A stretch of DNA of 64,000 bases from Chloroflexota bacterium (GTDB lineage: Bacteria > Chloroflexota > Anaerolineae > Anaerolineales > Villigracilaceae), in the NCBI GenBank assembly GCA_016234555.1, contig JACRBJ010000012.1, positions 1 through 64,000 on the forward strand, read 5' to 3'. This document shows positions 7,857-17,681 of the stretch, in pieces (within the stretch, counting starts at the first letter, position 1; every line of letters begins with the position of its first letter). The translations under genes and the position numbers were made by a program. The notes beneath the pieces were generated by a model. That model saw only the letters and a program-made list of their open reading frames with translations, made no database searches and was not told where the DNA came from.

Positions 7857-9752
7857 TCACTTTCTCAACCTGCGCGCGTCACCTGCGCGAATGGTGACGC
7901 CAATGGCATCCAGGTGTTCCAGCAGCGCCTGCACGTATTTTCGAGTTGTGCCGAACGCGTCACGCGCTTCGGCTAATGTGATCTGTCCGTTTGCCTGAAT
8001 CGCGGCGCGGACCTTGTCCACCAGCGCGTCGTAATCCTTTTTGCGGAAGAGGACTTCCTGCGAGACCGGCACCAGTTCCTCCAGTTCGATCAGCGCGTTG
8101 ACGACCTCCTCGCCGGCTTCGTTTTGACATTCCTTGAGACTGGGCGTGGCGTACGGATTTTTGTCGAACGTCCGCAGCAAATCCTTTGCCTTGAGTTGGT
8201 CTGCCCCATCGAAGCGAATCTCATGTTCGGGCTTCGACAGCCAGACCGAGTGATCGGTGATCGCGCGGTCAGCAATCAATTTGTTGACGATGACGTTGAA
8301 TACGCGCGGCTGGAGTTTTAGCCTGCTCTTCAATTCCTCGCGCGGGATTCCGCGCCGCAAGGGAAATTGCCTGTGATGCGCCTCGACGGTTTGAAGGATT
8401 CTTTCGCGCAGGGCATTCCAGTGGGGCAGGGCAATTGCGAGGATGTTGCTGACAGTGGTCGGGTCGCCGCCCTCCAGCAGGATCAACTGTCCGTTGTTGA
8501 TCAATTCCGCCAGCGCGCTTTCAGCCGTCGCGGATTCCAGCCGCGACTTGGCAACCATCTCCTTGAGCGGCGCGGCGTTCAAGGCAAGCGCGGCCTCGGA
8601 GAGAATATCGGCAGGCGAGCCTTTTGCCAGTGCCACGAGCGATTTGAGCGTGTCTTCGTTGAAGCGTTTGTGCCTTCCCTTCGGCTGGTGGTCGACGATG
8701 ACCCCGCCGCCGAGCGTTTCGCTGGGAGAGGGTCGCCGCAGGATGTATTTATCGCCGCGCACGGTGACGATGGAGTCGCGCAGTTCGAGTTGGATCCAGC
8801 CTTCCTTGCCGGGCAAAAGTTCCTCGGTTCCAAGCAGGCGCAGGGTGGCAATGGTCTCGCTTGCGCCCACGAAGAATTTCACTTCGTCGCCGTGTTTGAC
8901 AGAAGCCGAAGCATCTTTAAGCAGTCTGAAACGGGCATCCAGCCGTCGGGTTGGCTGGTACTGGTTCGGGTGGACGACCATCTCACCGCGTCGAATCGAT
9001 TCGGTGTCCACGCCCGAAATGTTCACCGCGGTCCGCGAGCCAAGCACGGCTCGATCCTCTTTCCTCTTGTGCGTTTGCAATCCACGGATTCTGCCCTTCA
9101 TGCCGCCCGGCAAAATTTCCACCTCGTCGCCGACGGTGAAATGCCCGTCGCTGAGCGTGCCTGTGACCACCGTCCCGAAGCCGCTCATGCTGAAGACACG
9201 GTCGATCGGCAGGCGCGGACGGTTGAGGTCGAGGCGGGCGGGCTTATTTTCGAGAAGCACTTGGAGGTTGGTGATTAGTTCCTTGAGTCCCGTTTTTGTT
9301 TTGGCGGATACTCTGACGATGGGGGCATCCTTCAAGACGGTTTCGCTGACTGCGGCGTGGATGTCGGCTTCCAGCAGGTCGAGCCATTCGGGGTCGGGGG
9401 CAAGGTCGGTTTTGGTCAGCACGATCAGCCCGCCGGGGATTTGCAACAAATCCAGAATCGCCAGGTGCTCCTTCGTTTGCGGCATGATCCCTTCGTCGGC
9501 GGCAATGACCAACAGAGCCGCGTCGATTCCCCCGATGCCCGAAAGCATGTTTTCGATGAAGTCCCGATGACCTGGCACGTCCACGATGCCGACCTCCTCG
9601 CCGTCCGGCAGGGTCATCCAGCCGAAGCCGAGTTCGATGGTCATCTCACGGGCCTGCTCCTCCTTGAGACGGTCGGGGTGTGTGCCTGTCAGCGCTGCAA
9701 TGAGCGTGGATTTTCCGTGGTCAACGTGACCTGCCGTGCCGATAACTCGCAT
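7857..9752 (-). CDS. selB: Selenocysteine-specific translation elongation factor
   Basis: 631 aa, the usual SelB length. The N-terminal GTPase has G1 GHVDHGKST, G3 DVPGH and G4 'VLTKTD'. EF-Tu-like beta-barrel domains follow ('DRVFSMSGFGTVVTGTL', 'VNISGVD'), and the C-terminal part has the winged helices that bind the SECIS element. It delivers Sec-tRNA to UGA codons. selA, selD, selC and selenoprotein genes are not in the window, so Sec use is implied rather than shown. It lies in a same-strand run with the coiled-coil gene upstream (38-base gap) and the kinase downstream. Confidence 0.95.
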   Translation of the reverse strand: MRVIGTAGHVDHGKSTLIAALTGTHPDRLKEEQAREMTIELGFGWMTLPDGEEVGIVDVPGHRDFIENMLSGIGGIDAALLVIAADEGIMPQTKEHLAILDLLQIPGGLIVLTKTDLAPDPEWLDLLEADIHAAVSETVLKDAPIVRVSAKTKTGLKELITNLQVLLENKPARLDLNRPRLPIDRVFSMSGFGTVVTGTLSDGHFTVGDEVEILPGGMKGRIRGLQTHKRKEDRAVLGSRTAVNISGVDTESIRRGEMVVHPNQYQPTRRLDARFRLLKDASASVKHGDEVKFFVGASETIATLRLLGTEELLPGKEGWIQLELRDSIVTVRGDKYILRRPSPSETLGGGVIVDHQPKGRHKRFNEDTLKSLVALAKGSPADILSEAALALNAAPLKEMVAKSRLESATAESALAELINNGQLILLEGGDPTTVSNILAIALPHWNALRERILQTVEAHHRQFPLRRGIPREELKSRLKLQPRVFNVIVNKLIADRAITDHSVWLSKPEHEIRFDGADQLKAKDLLRTFDKNPYATPSLKECQNEAGEEVVNALIELEELVPVSQEVLFRKKDYDALVDKVRAAIQANGQITLAEARDAFGTTRKYVQALLEHLDAIGVTIRAGDARRLRK

Positions 9753-9790
9753 TCTACCTGCTTCTATAACTCACAACTTGTAACCTGCAA

Positions 9791-10981
9791 CTATTTCGCT
9801 TTCTTCCCATGCCCCATGATGCGTTGGTAGGACGACAGCCACTCGTGAACCACGTTCATGATTTCCTGCAATTCCTTTTCGGTGGCATCGGTAACCTGGT
9901 GCATCTGATCCTGCAAGACCTGTGTGGCGTCGTTCAACGGGGCAATGCGTTCCTCTGTTTTTTGCAGGTCCTTGCGTATGTCGCGGAAGGATTCCTCGTT
10001 GGACAGGCTGTACCCCGTCCAGCGTTTCTGGTCGTCCACCTTGAAGCTGATCCACTCCTGGCGCAGGCGGTCTTCGGCAAGGCGCTGCATTTCGGTCACC
10101 TCGCTGATGCGGCGTTCGAGCTTTGTGTTGAGTTCGAGGTAGGTGTCCTGTGCCTTCTTCGCGCCGCGTAAAGCTTCATCCAGTTTTTGGATCTGGATAT
10201 CGAGGTTCGCGGATTCTTTTTGGAACGCCTCGGCTTGTTCCCGCCATTCCTTCCAGGCGCGGTCGCGGTCAAGTTGTGCAACAGACTGTTGATCGAGAAA
10301 GACCTTTTGCGCCTGTTTCCGTTCCTGCTCGGACGCCAGCAGATCGGTGAAGCGATTTTCGATGTTGCGCAAGCCGTCGGCGGTCATGGTGTATTTGTCG
10401 CGATTCTCATCCACCCGCTTGCGGACGGCAACGATCTCCCCCTGAATATCGGTAATTTGCTTCAAGTCGTTCTTGCGGGTTTCGTCCATGGCTTTCAGCG
10501 AATGAAGCACGTCCTCGTTGGAGCGCGCGGCTTGGTCGACGTGCGCCTTGAAATCGCTGATGTTTGTTATCATGCGATGGATTTCATCCGACCGTTCCTT
10601 GAGCTGTTTTTTGACCTCGGTGATGGATGTTGTGGTCGTCGTCTTGAGCTGGGTGAGGATTTTGTTGATTTCTGTCAGCTCTGGCTGGAACTGTTTGATG
10701 ATTTCCTTTTCGGCGCGGGTGTGGGCTTTGTCACTTTCCTCGATCAGCTTGACGATGTCGCTGCGCTGTTTGGCAAGTATGGCTTCGTATTGGTCCACGC
10801 GTTTGGTTGCGGGCGTCAGGTCGGTGACCTGCTTGCCCAGGGTCTTGATCTGCTTCGAGACAACGTTGACCGATGATTCAAATGAACTCAAGCGCTCGTT
10901 CAACTTGGCAAGGGCTTCCTTGTTTTCGCGCTGCTGCTTGTCCAGAAATTCGAGCCGCTTGACGATTTGTTCAAATTCCAT
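9791..10981 (-). CDS. Coiled-coil protein of unknown function
   Basis: 396 aa, almost entirely charged heptad-like helix (Glu, Lys, Gln and Asp rich) with no signal peptide and no membrane segment. It contains a Thr run (TTTTT, about residue 115). It resembles apolipoprotein- or SMC-like elongated helical proteins only in composition. GGAG 6 bases before the ATG supports this start. It lies between the complex-I-like genes and selB on the same strand. It could be a cytoplasmic scaffold; no enzymatic motif is visible. Confidence 0.75.
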   Translation of the reverse strand: MEFEQIVKRLEFLDKQQRENKEALAKLNERLSSFESSVNVVSKQIKTLGKQVTDLTPATKRVDQYEAILAKQRSDIVKLIEESDKAHTRAEKEIIKQFQPELTEINKILTQLKTTTTTSITEVKKQLKERSDEIHRMITNISDFKAHVDQAARSNEDVLHSLKAMDETRKNDLKQITDIQGEIVAVRKRVDENRDKYTMTADGLRNIENRFTDLLASEQERKQAQKVFLDQQSVAQLDRDRAWKEWREQAEAFQKESANLDIQIQKLDEALRGAKKAQDTYLELNTKLERRISEVTEMQRLAEDRLRQEWISFKVDDQKRWTGYSLSNEESFRDIRKDLQKTEERIAPLNDATQVLQDQMHQVTDATEKELQEIMNVVHEWLSSYQRIMGHGKKAK

Positions 10982-11026
10982 GATTTTCTCCGGGACTTAT
11001 AATAGAGGGATGAATAAATTATAGCA

Positions 11027-12424
11027 TCACTGACCGAGATGCTCGAAGAGTGCGGGCAGACCCGCAATAAACGGCTGCATCACCTGCGGAAACATTCCCA
11101 AAACGAACAGCCCGATCATTCCAACGCCAAGCATGACGGTCTGCGTCCAGGTCTCGTTCGACTCCCAGGGCTTGTCCTCCTCCGCCATGACGAATACAGC
11201 CAGGGTACGCATGGCGGCAACCAGCAAGCCGAGCAACCCCAGAAATGCCCAAAACGAGACAGTCAGGGATTGTCCCGCCAGTCCCTGCCACAAGGCAAGG
11301 CGCGGCGGGAAACCGGCAAGCAACGGAAAGCCCGTCATGGAAAGGTGGGATAGAACAAGCGCGGCAACCGCAATGGGATACCTGCGCGCCAGTCCGCGAA
11401 CTTCGTTAAAGCGCAGGGAATACGCCTTGCGTTTGATGATGGAGAGTGCCAAAGCCCAGACCGCCAGTTCCAGTCCGCGTGGGATGACCAGCAGGAAGAT
11501 GGTGTTCACTACTTCCGTTGTTTTCAATCCCATTGCCAGCACGAACAAACCCACTTCCGTAATTGCGGCATAGCCCATGATCCGCCCGATGTGTTTTTCC
11601 TGAGATGCGAAAAGTCCACCGCTTGCCACCATGACGACTCCCGCGAGTTGAAAGGCGTTCGAGAGTTGTGGGGATGCGCGGAGCCAGGCGTATCGGTCCA
11701 GGAAGCCGAGCGCAAATATGACGGTGAAGGTGGGCAGCGCCCAAAGGAGAAATCCTGTCACATAGGGCGAGTTTTCCTCCATCAACATGGGCGCCCAGTT
11801 GTAGAGCGGGAAAACTCCCAGCAGGAAGGCGAAGCCTAGTCCGAGCGCCGTGCCAGCCTGAAGGGTCGCGCCAAGGTCGCTGGGACTGGCTTCCACGCCC
11901 GCCAGCATCCATCCCGAAAACAGGATGAACGGCATGGCAAACGTCTGATAGATGAGAAATCGAACCACGCCGCGACCGGGGCTTTGGTATAGGGGGACAA
12001 GCAGCGGCACGACCAGCATCGCCGCGATACCCAGCAGGAGGGCGGCAAAAAGGAAGGGTTCCACCGCAATCGAGGCAGTCAACAGCGATACGATCATCAA
12101 TCCCAGCGAGACGAATCGATTTGCTGACCCCGAAGCTTCCGTGCCGAAGAACCACAATGCCGCCAGACCGTAGATCACCGCAATCAGCGGACCGTCCGCT
12201 GTACCGAGCGCGAAACTGCGCCCAAAGAACTGTACGGACGAGGAAATTTTTATGGAAACCGAACCCAGCACAAGCGCGGTGTCGATTGGAATTCTCAGCG
12301 CGATGAGCGCCAGCACCACGCACACAACTCCCCCCACCAGCGCGGAAAAACGATTGCGCAGAAAAAACAAGGTGAAGAGTCCCGCCGCGAACGGGACGAA
12401 TATCCAGATGGTCGGGGCGTTCAT
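11027..12424 (-). CDS. NuoN/NuoM-like membrane protein lacking key proton-path residues
   Basis: 465 aa, about 13-14 helices. Homology to the antiporter-type subunits of complex I is visible in 'GVFPLYNWAPMLMEE' (family: VPFHxWxPD) and 'GRIMGYAAITEVG' (family: KRxxAYSSIxxxG). The conserved TM5 glutamate is replaced (FLFAALLLG) and the TM7 lysine position before the Pro is Leu. Proton translocation by the standard mechanism therefore looks unlikely. Its start overlaps the stop of the 204-aa gene by 4 bases, so the two are coupled. It may form a membrane scaffold or channel with its two partners. Confidence 0.7.
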   Translation of the reverse strand: MNAPTIWIFVPFAAGLFTLFFLRNRFSALVGGVVCVVLALIALRIPIDTALVLGSVSIKISSSVQFFGRSFALGTADGPLIAVIYGLAALWFFGTEASGSANRFVSLGLMIVSLLTASIAVEPFLFAALLLGIAAMLVVPLLVPLYQSPGRGVVRFLIYQTFAMPFILFSGWMLAGVEASPSDLGATLQAGTALGLGFAFLLGVFPLYNWAPMLMEENSPYVTGFLLWALPTFTVIFALGFLDRYAWLRASPQLSNAFQLAGVVMVASGGLFASQEKHIGRIMGYAAITEVGLFVLAMGLKTTEVVNTIFLLVIPRGLELAVWALALSIIKRKAYSLRFNEVRGLARRYPIAVAALVLSHLSMTGFPLLAGFPPRLALWQGLAGQSLTVSFWAFLGLLGLLVAAMRTLAVFVMAEEDKPWESNETWTQTVMLGVGMIGLFVLGMFPQVMQPFIAGLPALFEHLGQ

Positions 12425-13035
12425 AGTTCGTCCTCCGTTTCGAGCGGAGAGTTTCCCGCAACCAGCAGGTATGAGCCGGTCAGTCCCAGCCCCAGGTTTG
12501 TGACCGACAGCAGCCCCGTCACAAGGATCGAGCTTTCGATTGCCGCATACAGGATTTCAAAACCTGTCAGCACGGTGAGCAGGCCAAGGATGACATTCAA
12601 CGTGTCGGAGGTTGTGCCCAAATGGACAATTCCCGCCCCAAGCAGCAGCAGGCTGCCGGCAACCACAGGCAGCCCAAGACCGGGAATTGCCGCTTCGACG
12701 AGCGGGGTGCCGCCGGCGACTGCCAGAACCACAACCAGCATGAGAACCACATGAAACCATTGTCCGCGCGAAATGAATGTGGGTTGCCTTTCAACTTCCT
12801 CGTCGGTGGATAACCCCAGGCGCGTCATGCCGAGCGCGGCGACCACCATCCAGCCGGTGATCAATTTTGCCGAACCCATTACAAAGGGCAGGTGACGGGT
12901 CACCAGCCAGAAGGCAGCCAGGTATTGGATGGTCAATGCACCGAGGCTGAGACGCCAATCGCGGTTGATCAGTATGACGGCGGAGGTTACAGCCATCAGT
13001 CCCACAGCAATCCACGAAATAAGATCGACTGTCAT
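12421..13035 (-). CDS. Small membrane protein of the NDH-like trio (NuoK/MnhC-like C-terminus)
   Basis: 204 aa, about 6 hydrophobic helices. The C-terminal third ('GLLTVLTGFEILYAAIESS', 'LLSVTNLGLGLTGSYLL') resembles the end of NuoK/MnhC-type small subunits. The first half has no clear match. It lies one base after the 516-aa gene and overlaps the 465-aa gene by 4 bases, which implies stoichiometric co-production. It is assigned mainly by context. Confidence 0.55.
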   Translation of the reverse strand: MTVDLISWIAVGLMAVTSAVILINRDWRLSLGALTIQYLAAFWLVTRHLPFVMGSAKLITGWMVVAALGMTRLGLSTDEEVERQPTFISRGQWFHVVLMLVVVLAVAGGTPLVEAAIPGLGLPVVAGSLLLLGAGIVHLGTTSDTLNVILGLLTVLTGFEILYAAIESSILVTGLLSVTNLGLGLTGSYLLVAGNSPLETEDEL

Positions 13036-13036
13036 A

Positions 13037-14587
13037 TCAGGGTGTCTCCTGCGCCAGGAGTGAAATGAAAAGCGCCAGGAATAGCAGGGTCCACATGATG
13101 CCGCCTTCCCCTTCGAGCGCTTCCGTGACCGTCCGACTGATTCGTCTCAAGCCGCGGTAGAGTATCCACAAAATGCCGTAGGCGCCGGATAATCCCTTGA
13201 CGGTGGAGCTTACCCAATGCGCGCGGACTGGGTTGAGGATGCGCAGGCGGGGGGTTGCCCAGATCAGCCCAAACGCCAGGAGTGTGGTGACCAAAGCTTG
13301 CAACCATGCCCCGATTTGAAGCGCGCCACTCCAGCCGGTTAGACCGAGCAAAACTTGAAAGATGACCAGCAGGAAAATCCCGACAGGGTAGATTTTGCCC
13401 GCCCAACCCGGCTGAGCGTCAAGCGATGATTGTCCTGTGGAACGAAGAGCCTGGCGAGCAAATCCAGCCATCAGCAGAGATTGAGCTGCCACAACGAACG
13501 GGGTGAAGAATCCCAGGCTGCCGATCCACGCGCTGGCCGTCAGCGAAAAGGGCAGGGAGGAGAGACTCCACACGCCGGCGAACAGCGCCCGGTCGAACCA
13601 GGTCTGTTGCGCCGACGCCAGAAAGAGCGAGCCGCCAACCAAAACCAGCGCGCATCCCCATGCCACCGCTCCAAGCGGATTGCCACTGAGCGCGGAAGTG
13701 ACCGAGAGCGCAGCCACGCTGATGACCCAGTAGGGGCGTCCCGTTAATTCATCGGGAGCGCGCAGCCACATCCAGCCGCCATAAAGCGCCGCAAGCAAAG
13801 CAAGCCCAAGCAGGTACGGGGTCAGCGTCGAAGCCAGGCTTCCAGCGGGGATGTGCGCCAGCAGCACGAGACTCGATACCGCCGAGACAAGGCGCAGGGA
13901 GGTGCCGATTCCCCGCCTCAGGGTTGATTCAGCCGAGAACGGCAGGTGCAGGGGCAGCACCCCCAGCCTCAGTCCCGCCGCGAAAACGAGGTACAAACCC
14001 GAGCCTGCTGCAATGGACTCAAAGTCAAACGTGTTTCCCTGGGCAATGCTGATGATGTTTGCCCACAACAACAACCCGCTGCCAAGCGCCCGCGTGGAAA
14101 AAGATATGACAACTCTTTCGTTGTTCGCCGGACCATTCACCGACCTCAACTGCGTGACGAGTTCGGTCAGATCGAGCGCGCCCCACACCAGCAGCAAAGT
14201 CAGCGGATTGTCCGCCGTCACAGCCAGCAGACCGATCCCGCCCAGGGCAAGCGTCCCAGCCCACGTGAGGGAATTCGTGATCGACGACCTTGTAATTGCG
14301 GTAAGCAAAACGCTCAAGGTAAGCGCGGCGATGCTCAACGACAGCGGCAGGGCAACGTCCTCCGCCCGGAACAAAATCGGGTTGACGAATACGTTTTGCG
14401 GCTGCCAGGCGGGCAGGGTTAATTCCAGCGGCATTTGCGTCAGCCAAATGAACACACTGACCAGTGTCAGCGTTGCGCCGCCCACCGCCGTGAGCCAGGC
14501 GTATTGCGCCTTCGGCTGGACAATTTGCAAGACCAATAACGCCAGCGCGGTCACAATGTAGAGGAGGCAGGAAATTAATATCAACAT
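13037..14587 (-). CDS. NuoL/NuoM-like membrane protein lacking key proton-path residues
   Basis: 516 aa, about 14 helices. The family pattern is recognisable in 'LLLVWGALDLTELV' (family: FFWExMxL) and 'GLRLGVLPLHLPF' (family: xFKxxxVPLHxWLP). The TM5 Glu is Gly and the TM7 Lys is Arg. No quinone- or NADH-module genes accompany it, so this is not a standard nuo operon. It is first of three tightly packed minus-strand genes. Confidence 0.65.
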   Translation of the reverse strand: MLILISCLLYIVTALALLVLQIVQPKAQYAWLTAVGGATLTLVSVFIWLTQMPLELTLPAWQPQNVFVNPILFRAEDVALPLSLSIAALTLSVLLTAITRSSITNSLTWAGTLALGGIGLLAVTADNPLTLLLVWGALDLTELVTQLRSVNGPANNERVVISFSTRALGSGLLLWANIISIAQGNTFDFESIAAGSGLYLVFAAGLRLGVLPLHLPFSAESTLRRGIGTSLRLVSAVSSLVLLAHIPAGSLASTLTPYLLGLALLAALYGGWMWLRAPDELTGRPYWVISVAALSVTSALSGNPLGAVAWGCALVLVGGSLFLASAQQTWFDRALFAGVWSLSSLPFSLTASAWIGSLGFFTPFVVAAQSLLMAGFARQALRSTGQSSLDAQPGWAGKIYPVGIFLLVIFQVLLGLTGWSGALQIGAWLQALVTTLLAFGLIWATPRLRILNPVRAHWVSSTVKGLSGAYGILWILYRGLRRISRTVTEALEGEGGIMWTLLFLALFISLLAQETP

Positions 14588-14645
14588 GGGATGCCGATAA
14601 TTGTATCAGTTTTATTGCCGCATCACTTTGGCTTTTTGCTTTTGG

Positions 14646-14651
14646 TAAAAT
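14646..14651 (+). promoter_or_regulatory. Candidate -10 element immediately before the DUF3048 gene
   Basis: TAAAAT ends 7 bases before the ATG at 14659, with no ribosome-binding site between. This would give a leaderless transcript. The -35 region is poor. Confidence 0.3.
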
Positions 14652-14658
14652 CACATCC

Positions 14659-15957
14659 ATGAACTTTGAACAATGCCGCCTTCCGGGACGAATCTATGCT
14701 CTTTGGATTTTAACCACCCTTTTGCTCGTCTCCTGCTCGACCTCTCCCCCGCCGGCCCCCATGCAGGGTTCTGTTATTCTCCCAGCTGATCCCACGCTGA
14801 CGCCTTTTCAACCCCAGCCCAGCACTCCTGTGAACCCCGCGCTCAAGCCGGCGACGCCGCAGGTCGAGCCGACCTACACTCCCTATCCGACAAAATATTT
14901 TGTCAGTGAAAGCCTGCCAACGCCGGTCGTTATCCCCAGCCCCGGCGGGGAAGTGCCGGATTTCAGCCTGCTCAACACCAACAACCCGCTCACAGGATTG
15001 CCTGCCGGTGACCCGTCACTGTTGGAGCGTAGACCGATGGTGATCAAGGTTGCAAACTCGCCGGATTACATCCGCCCGCAATCCGGGTTGTCCCTGGCTG
15101 ATGTCGTGTATGAATATTACATCGAGTGGGGCGATACGCGCTTTATCGCCGTGATGTACGGCAACGATTCGCCCCTGGTGGGTCCCGTCCGTTCGGGACG
15201 ATATTTCGACGAGCATATTGCGCGCATGTACAATGCCTTCCTGATGTTCAAGTTCGCCGACCCGCGCGAATATTCGTACCTGCAAAACTCCACGCTGAAC
15301 GAGTTTCTGGTGGTGCCGGGCAACGGTCCCTGCCCGCCTTATGTGTTCGGTCCGCAAAAACGCGACGACTACAACAACTTTTTCTTCGACACAACCAGGT
15401 GGGCGAACTGCGCGGCGCGGATGGGACTGGATAACGCAAAGCAGAATTTGCGCGGCGGATTTTTCACCGAGAACGTCGCCCAGGGCGACCCGTCTGCCAC
15501 CCGCCTTTATTTCTTCTTTTCCAAATATAGTTATAACTATTGGGAATACGATGCCGCCACGCACAAGTATTTCCGCTTTCAGGAAGCCAATGACATCGTC
15601 AATAAAAACAGCGAAGCCTATGCCCCCCTTTCAGATGCCCAGACGGGCCTGCCCGTCACCACGGACAATATAGTGGTATTGTTTGTGCCTTATACCTTTG
15701 AAAACCAGTTCGACGCCCACGATGAGGTCTACCACATCGACCTGGTGGATTCCGGCAGCGCCTATGTCTTTCGTGATGGCTTCCCGATTCCCGCAGTCTG
15801 GACCCGTACCGACGAAAACCAACCGCTTCTACTGACCACCTTGACCGGCAACCCCGTCTATCTGCGTCCCGGTCAAACGTTTTATGAGGTGATTGGCGTC
15901 ACCTCCACCTACACTCAAAACGGCACGGACTGGCGTTTCGTTTTCAATACCCCTTGA
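14659..15957 (+). CDS. DUF3048 (YerB-like) lipoprotein
   Basis: 432 aa. The signal peptide has lipobox LLVSC (Cys about residue 26), followed by a Pro/Thr-rich linker of about 80 residues and the DUF3048 domain. Its typical phrases are 'RRPMVIKVANSP', 'RPQSGLSLADVVYEY', 'GDTRFIAVMYG' and 'VGPVRSGR', and the C-terminal subdomain ends 'YEVIGVTSTY'. YerB-family proteins are exported lipoproteins of unknown biochemical role. It stands as a single gene, divergent from the NDH-like trio. Confidence 0.9.
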   Translation: MNFEQCRLPGRIYALWILTTLLLVSCSTSPPPAPMQGSVILPADPTLTPFQPQPSTPVNPALKPATPQVEPTYTPYPTKYFVSESLPTPVVIPSPGGEVPDFSLLNTNNPLTGLPAGDPSLLERRPMVIKVANSPDYIRPQSGLSLADVVYEYYIEWGDTRFIAVMYGNDSPLVGPVRSGRYFDEHIARMYNAFLMFKFADPREYSYLQNSTLNEFLVVPGNGPCPPYVFGPQKRDDYNNFFFDTTRWANCAARMGLDNAKQNLRGGFFTENVAQGDPSATRLYFFFSKYSYNYWEYDAATHKYFRFQEANDIVNKNSEAYAPLSDAQTGLPVTTDNIVVLFVPYTFENQFDAHDEVYHIDLVDSGSAYVFRDGFPIPAVWTRTDENQPLLLTTLTGNPVYLRPGQTFYEVIGVTSTYTQNGTDWRFVFNTP

Positions 15958-16034
15958 AATCTTCTGGACGGCAGAATCGTGAAGCCTGATAATGGATTAC
16001 AATACGTCATCGTTGTATCTCTCCGGAGTTTCCC

Positions 16035-16565
16035 ATGACCTTTGACCCCGTCTTTCTTGTCAACTTGACCATTGTCCTGACTGCATTTGGCGGCGCATTC
16101 CTTGCCGCCTTGTGGATCAGCCTGGTGGTGTGGACGTACCGGGATATTCGTTCCCGCGCGCGCGACCCGCTGGTGCAAACGCTTGCCGCCCTGCTGGTGG
16201 CAGTCTTGAATTTGCCCGGTGTCTTGGTCTATCTCATTCTTCGTCCGCCGCGCACGTTGGAAGAGGAATATCAACGCACGCTCGAAGAGGAGGCCCTGCT
16301 CCAGGCATTGGAAGACCTTCCGCTTTGTCCCGGTTGCGAAAGACGCGTGAAGGAGGACTGGCAGGTCTGCCCGAACTGCCACACCAAATTGAAGAAGACC
16401 TGTCACAACTGCTCAAGGTTTATGGAACTTTCCTGGAACATCTGCCCGTTTTGCGGGACACCGGCGCCGGGGATGCGTCTCGAATCCACCAGCCTTGATG
16501 ATGCCCTGCGCAACTTGAAAGCGGCTGATCCGCAGTCCGAAGTGAAGGTTGATTCTTCGCAGTGA
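16035..16565 (+). CDS. Zinc-ribbon membrane protein
   Basis: 176 aa. Two N-terminal hydrophobic helices (about 8-33 and 48-68) are followed by an acidic coiled segment and a double zinc ribbon: CPGC, CPNC, CHNC and CPFC, four CxxC knuckles at about 98-145. It is probably a membrane-anchored adaptor facing the cytoplasm, and the partner is unknown. The ribosome-binding site is CCGGAG. Its stop overlaps the GTG start of menC by 4 bases, so the two are translationally coupled. Confidence 0.75.
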   Translation: MTFDPVFLVNLTIVLTAFGGAFLAALWISLVVWTYRDIRSRARDPLVQTLAALLVAVLNLPGVLVYLILRPPRTLEEEYQRTLEEEALLQALEDLPLCPGCERRVKEDWQVCPNCHTKLKKTCHNCSRFMELSWNICPFCGTPAPGMRLESTSLDDALRNLKAADPQSEVKVDSSQ

Positions 16566-17668
16566 AAATTGATTCCGTCATTCTTCATCATCTGTGCATG
16601 CCGCTGGTGTCGCCGTTTGAAACATCCTTTGGGCGCGAGACGGATCGTGAATGCGTTTTGATCGAGATCAAGTCCGAAGGGTTGACCGGTTACGGCGAAT
16701 GTGTCGCCACCCGCGACCCCGGCTATAACTACGAGACCACCGGCACCGCCATCCACATCCTCAAGGATTTCATCGTCCCCTTGATGCTTGGCAGGGATGT
16801 GAAGGACGCCGTCGATTTTCAAAACATCGTTGCCGGTATTCGCGGTCACAATCTTGCCAAAGCCGGCGTGGAAATGGCACTCTGGGACTTGCTCGGCAAA
16901 CGCGAAAACAAGTCCCTGCGTGAGTTGTTGGGCGGTGTGCGCGAAAAGGTCGAAGTGGGGGTCTCGGTTGGAATTCAGTCATCCGCTCAAAGCCTGGTCA
17001 AAACAGTCGCGGACTACGTCAGCCAGGGCTACGCCAGAATCAAAATCAAGATCAAGCCTGGTCGGGACGTCGAAGATGCATCCGCTGTCCGCGGGGAATT
17101 TCCAGCCATCCGCCTGCAAGTGGATGCAAACTCCGCCTACTCGCTGGACGATGTTCACATCCTCAAGCCGCTCGATGAATTGGATTTGTTGTTGATCGAA
17201 CAGCCCCTGTTCGAAGATGATATTTGGGATCATCATAAACTGCAGAAGCAATTCAAGACGCCGATCTGTCTCGATGAAAGTATTGTCTCGCCGCGTCATG
17301 CGCGTTACGCCATTGAAATGAGTGCATGTCGTGTGATCAATATCAAGGCGGGCAGGCTCGGCGGGTTGAGCCAGGCGGTGATGGTACATGACCTTTGCTG
17401 CGAAGTCTCGATGCCTATCTGGTGCGGAGGCATGTTGGAGACCGGCGTCGGGCGCGCGTCGAATGTGGCGCTTGCTTCGCTGCCGAATTTTATTTTGCCC
17501 GGCGACATCTCCGCATCGGACCGTTACTATGTGCGGGATATTACCAACGAGCGCTTTGTATTGAATCCCGATTCCACCATCGACGTTCCGCGTGGACCAG
17601 GGCTTGGCATGACGATTGACAACGACGCTTTGAAAAAGTTTTCGCTCAACAGGCTCGATATTGAATAA
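16562..17668 (+). CDS. menC: o-Succinylbenzoate synthase (enolase superfamily)
   Basis: 368 aa, starting at GTG (overlap GTGA with the previous stop). The muconate-lactonizing/mandelate-racemase fold is shown by the KIKIK catalytic lysine motif, metal ligands in 'LQVDANSAY', 'LIEQPL' and 'CLDESIV', and the second lysine in 'NIKAGRLGG'. The C-terminal 'GGMLETGVGRA' is typical of OSBS/NAAAR proteins. It dehydrates SHCHC to o-succinylbenzoate in menaquinone synthesis. N-acylamino-acid racemase activity is an alternative for this subgroup. No other men genes are nearby. Confidence 0.87.
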   Translation: MKIDSVILHHLCMPLVSPFETSFGRETDRECVLIEIKSEGLTGYGECVATRDPGYNYETTGTAIHILKDFIVPLMLGRDVKDAVDFQNIVAGIRGHNLAKAGVEMALWDLLGKRENKSLRELLGGVREKVEVGVSVGIQSSAQSLVKTVADYVSQGYARIKIKIKPGRDVEDASAVRGEFPAIRLQVDANSAYSLDDVHILKPLDELDLLLIEQPLFEDDIWDHHKLQKQFKTPICLDESIVSPRHARYAIEMSACRVINIKAGRLGGLSQAVMVHDLCCEVSMPIWCGGMLETGVGRASNVALASLPNFILPGDISASDRYYVRDITNERFVLNPDSTIDVPRGPGLGMTIDNDALKKFSLNRLDIE

Positions 17669-17681
17669 CATCGTTCATTGC

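Noticed and set aside
7857..9752. A selenoprotein gene near selB
   Set aside because: No frame in the window continues sensibly through an in-frame TGA into family-like sequence; the two interrupted genes are repaired by frameshifts, not by read-through.
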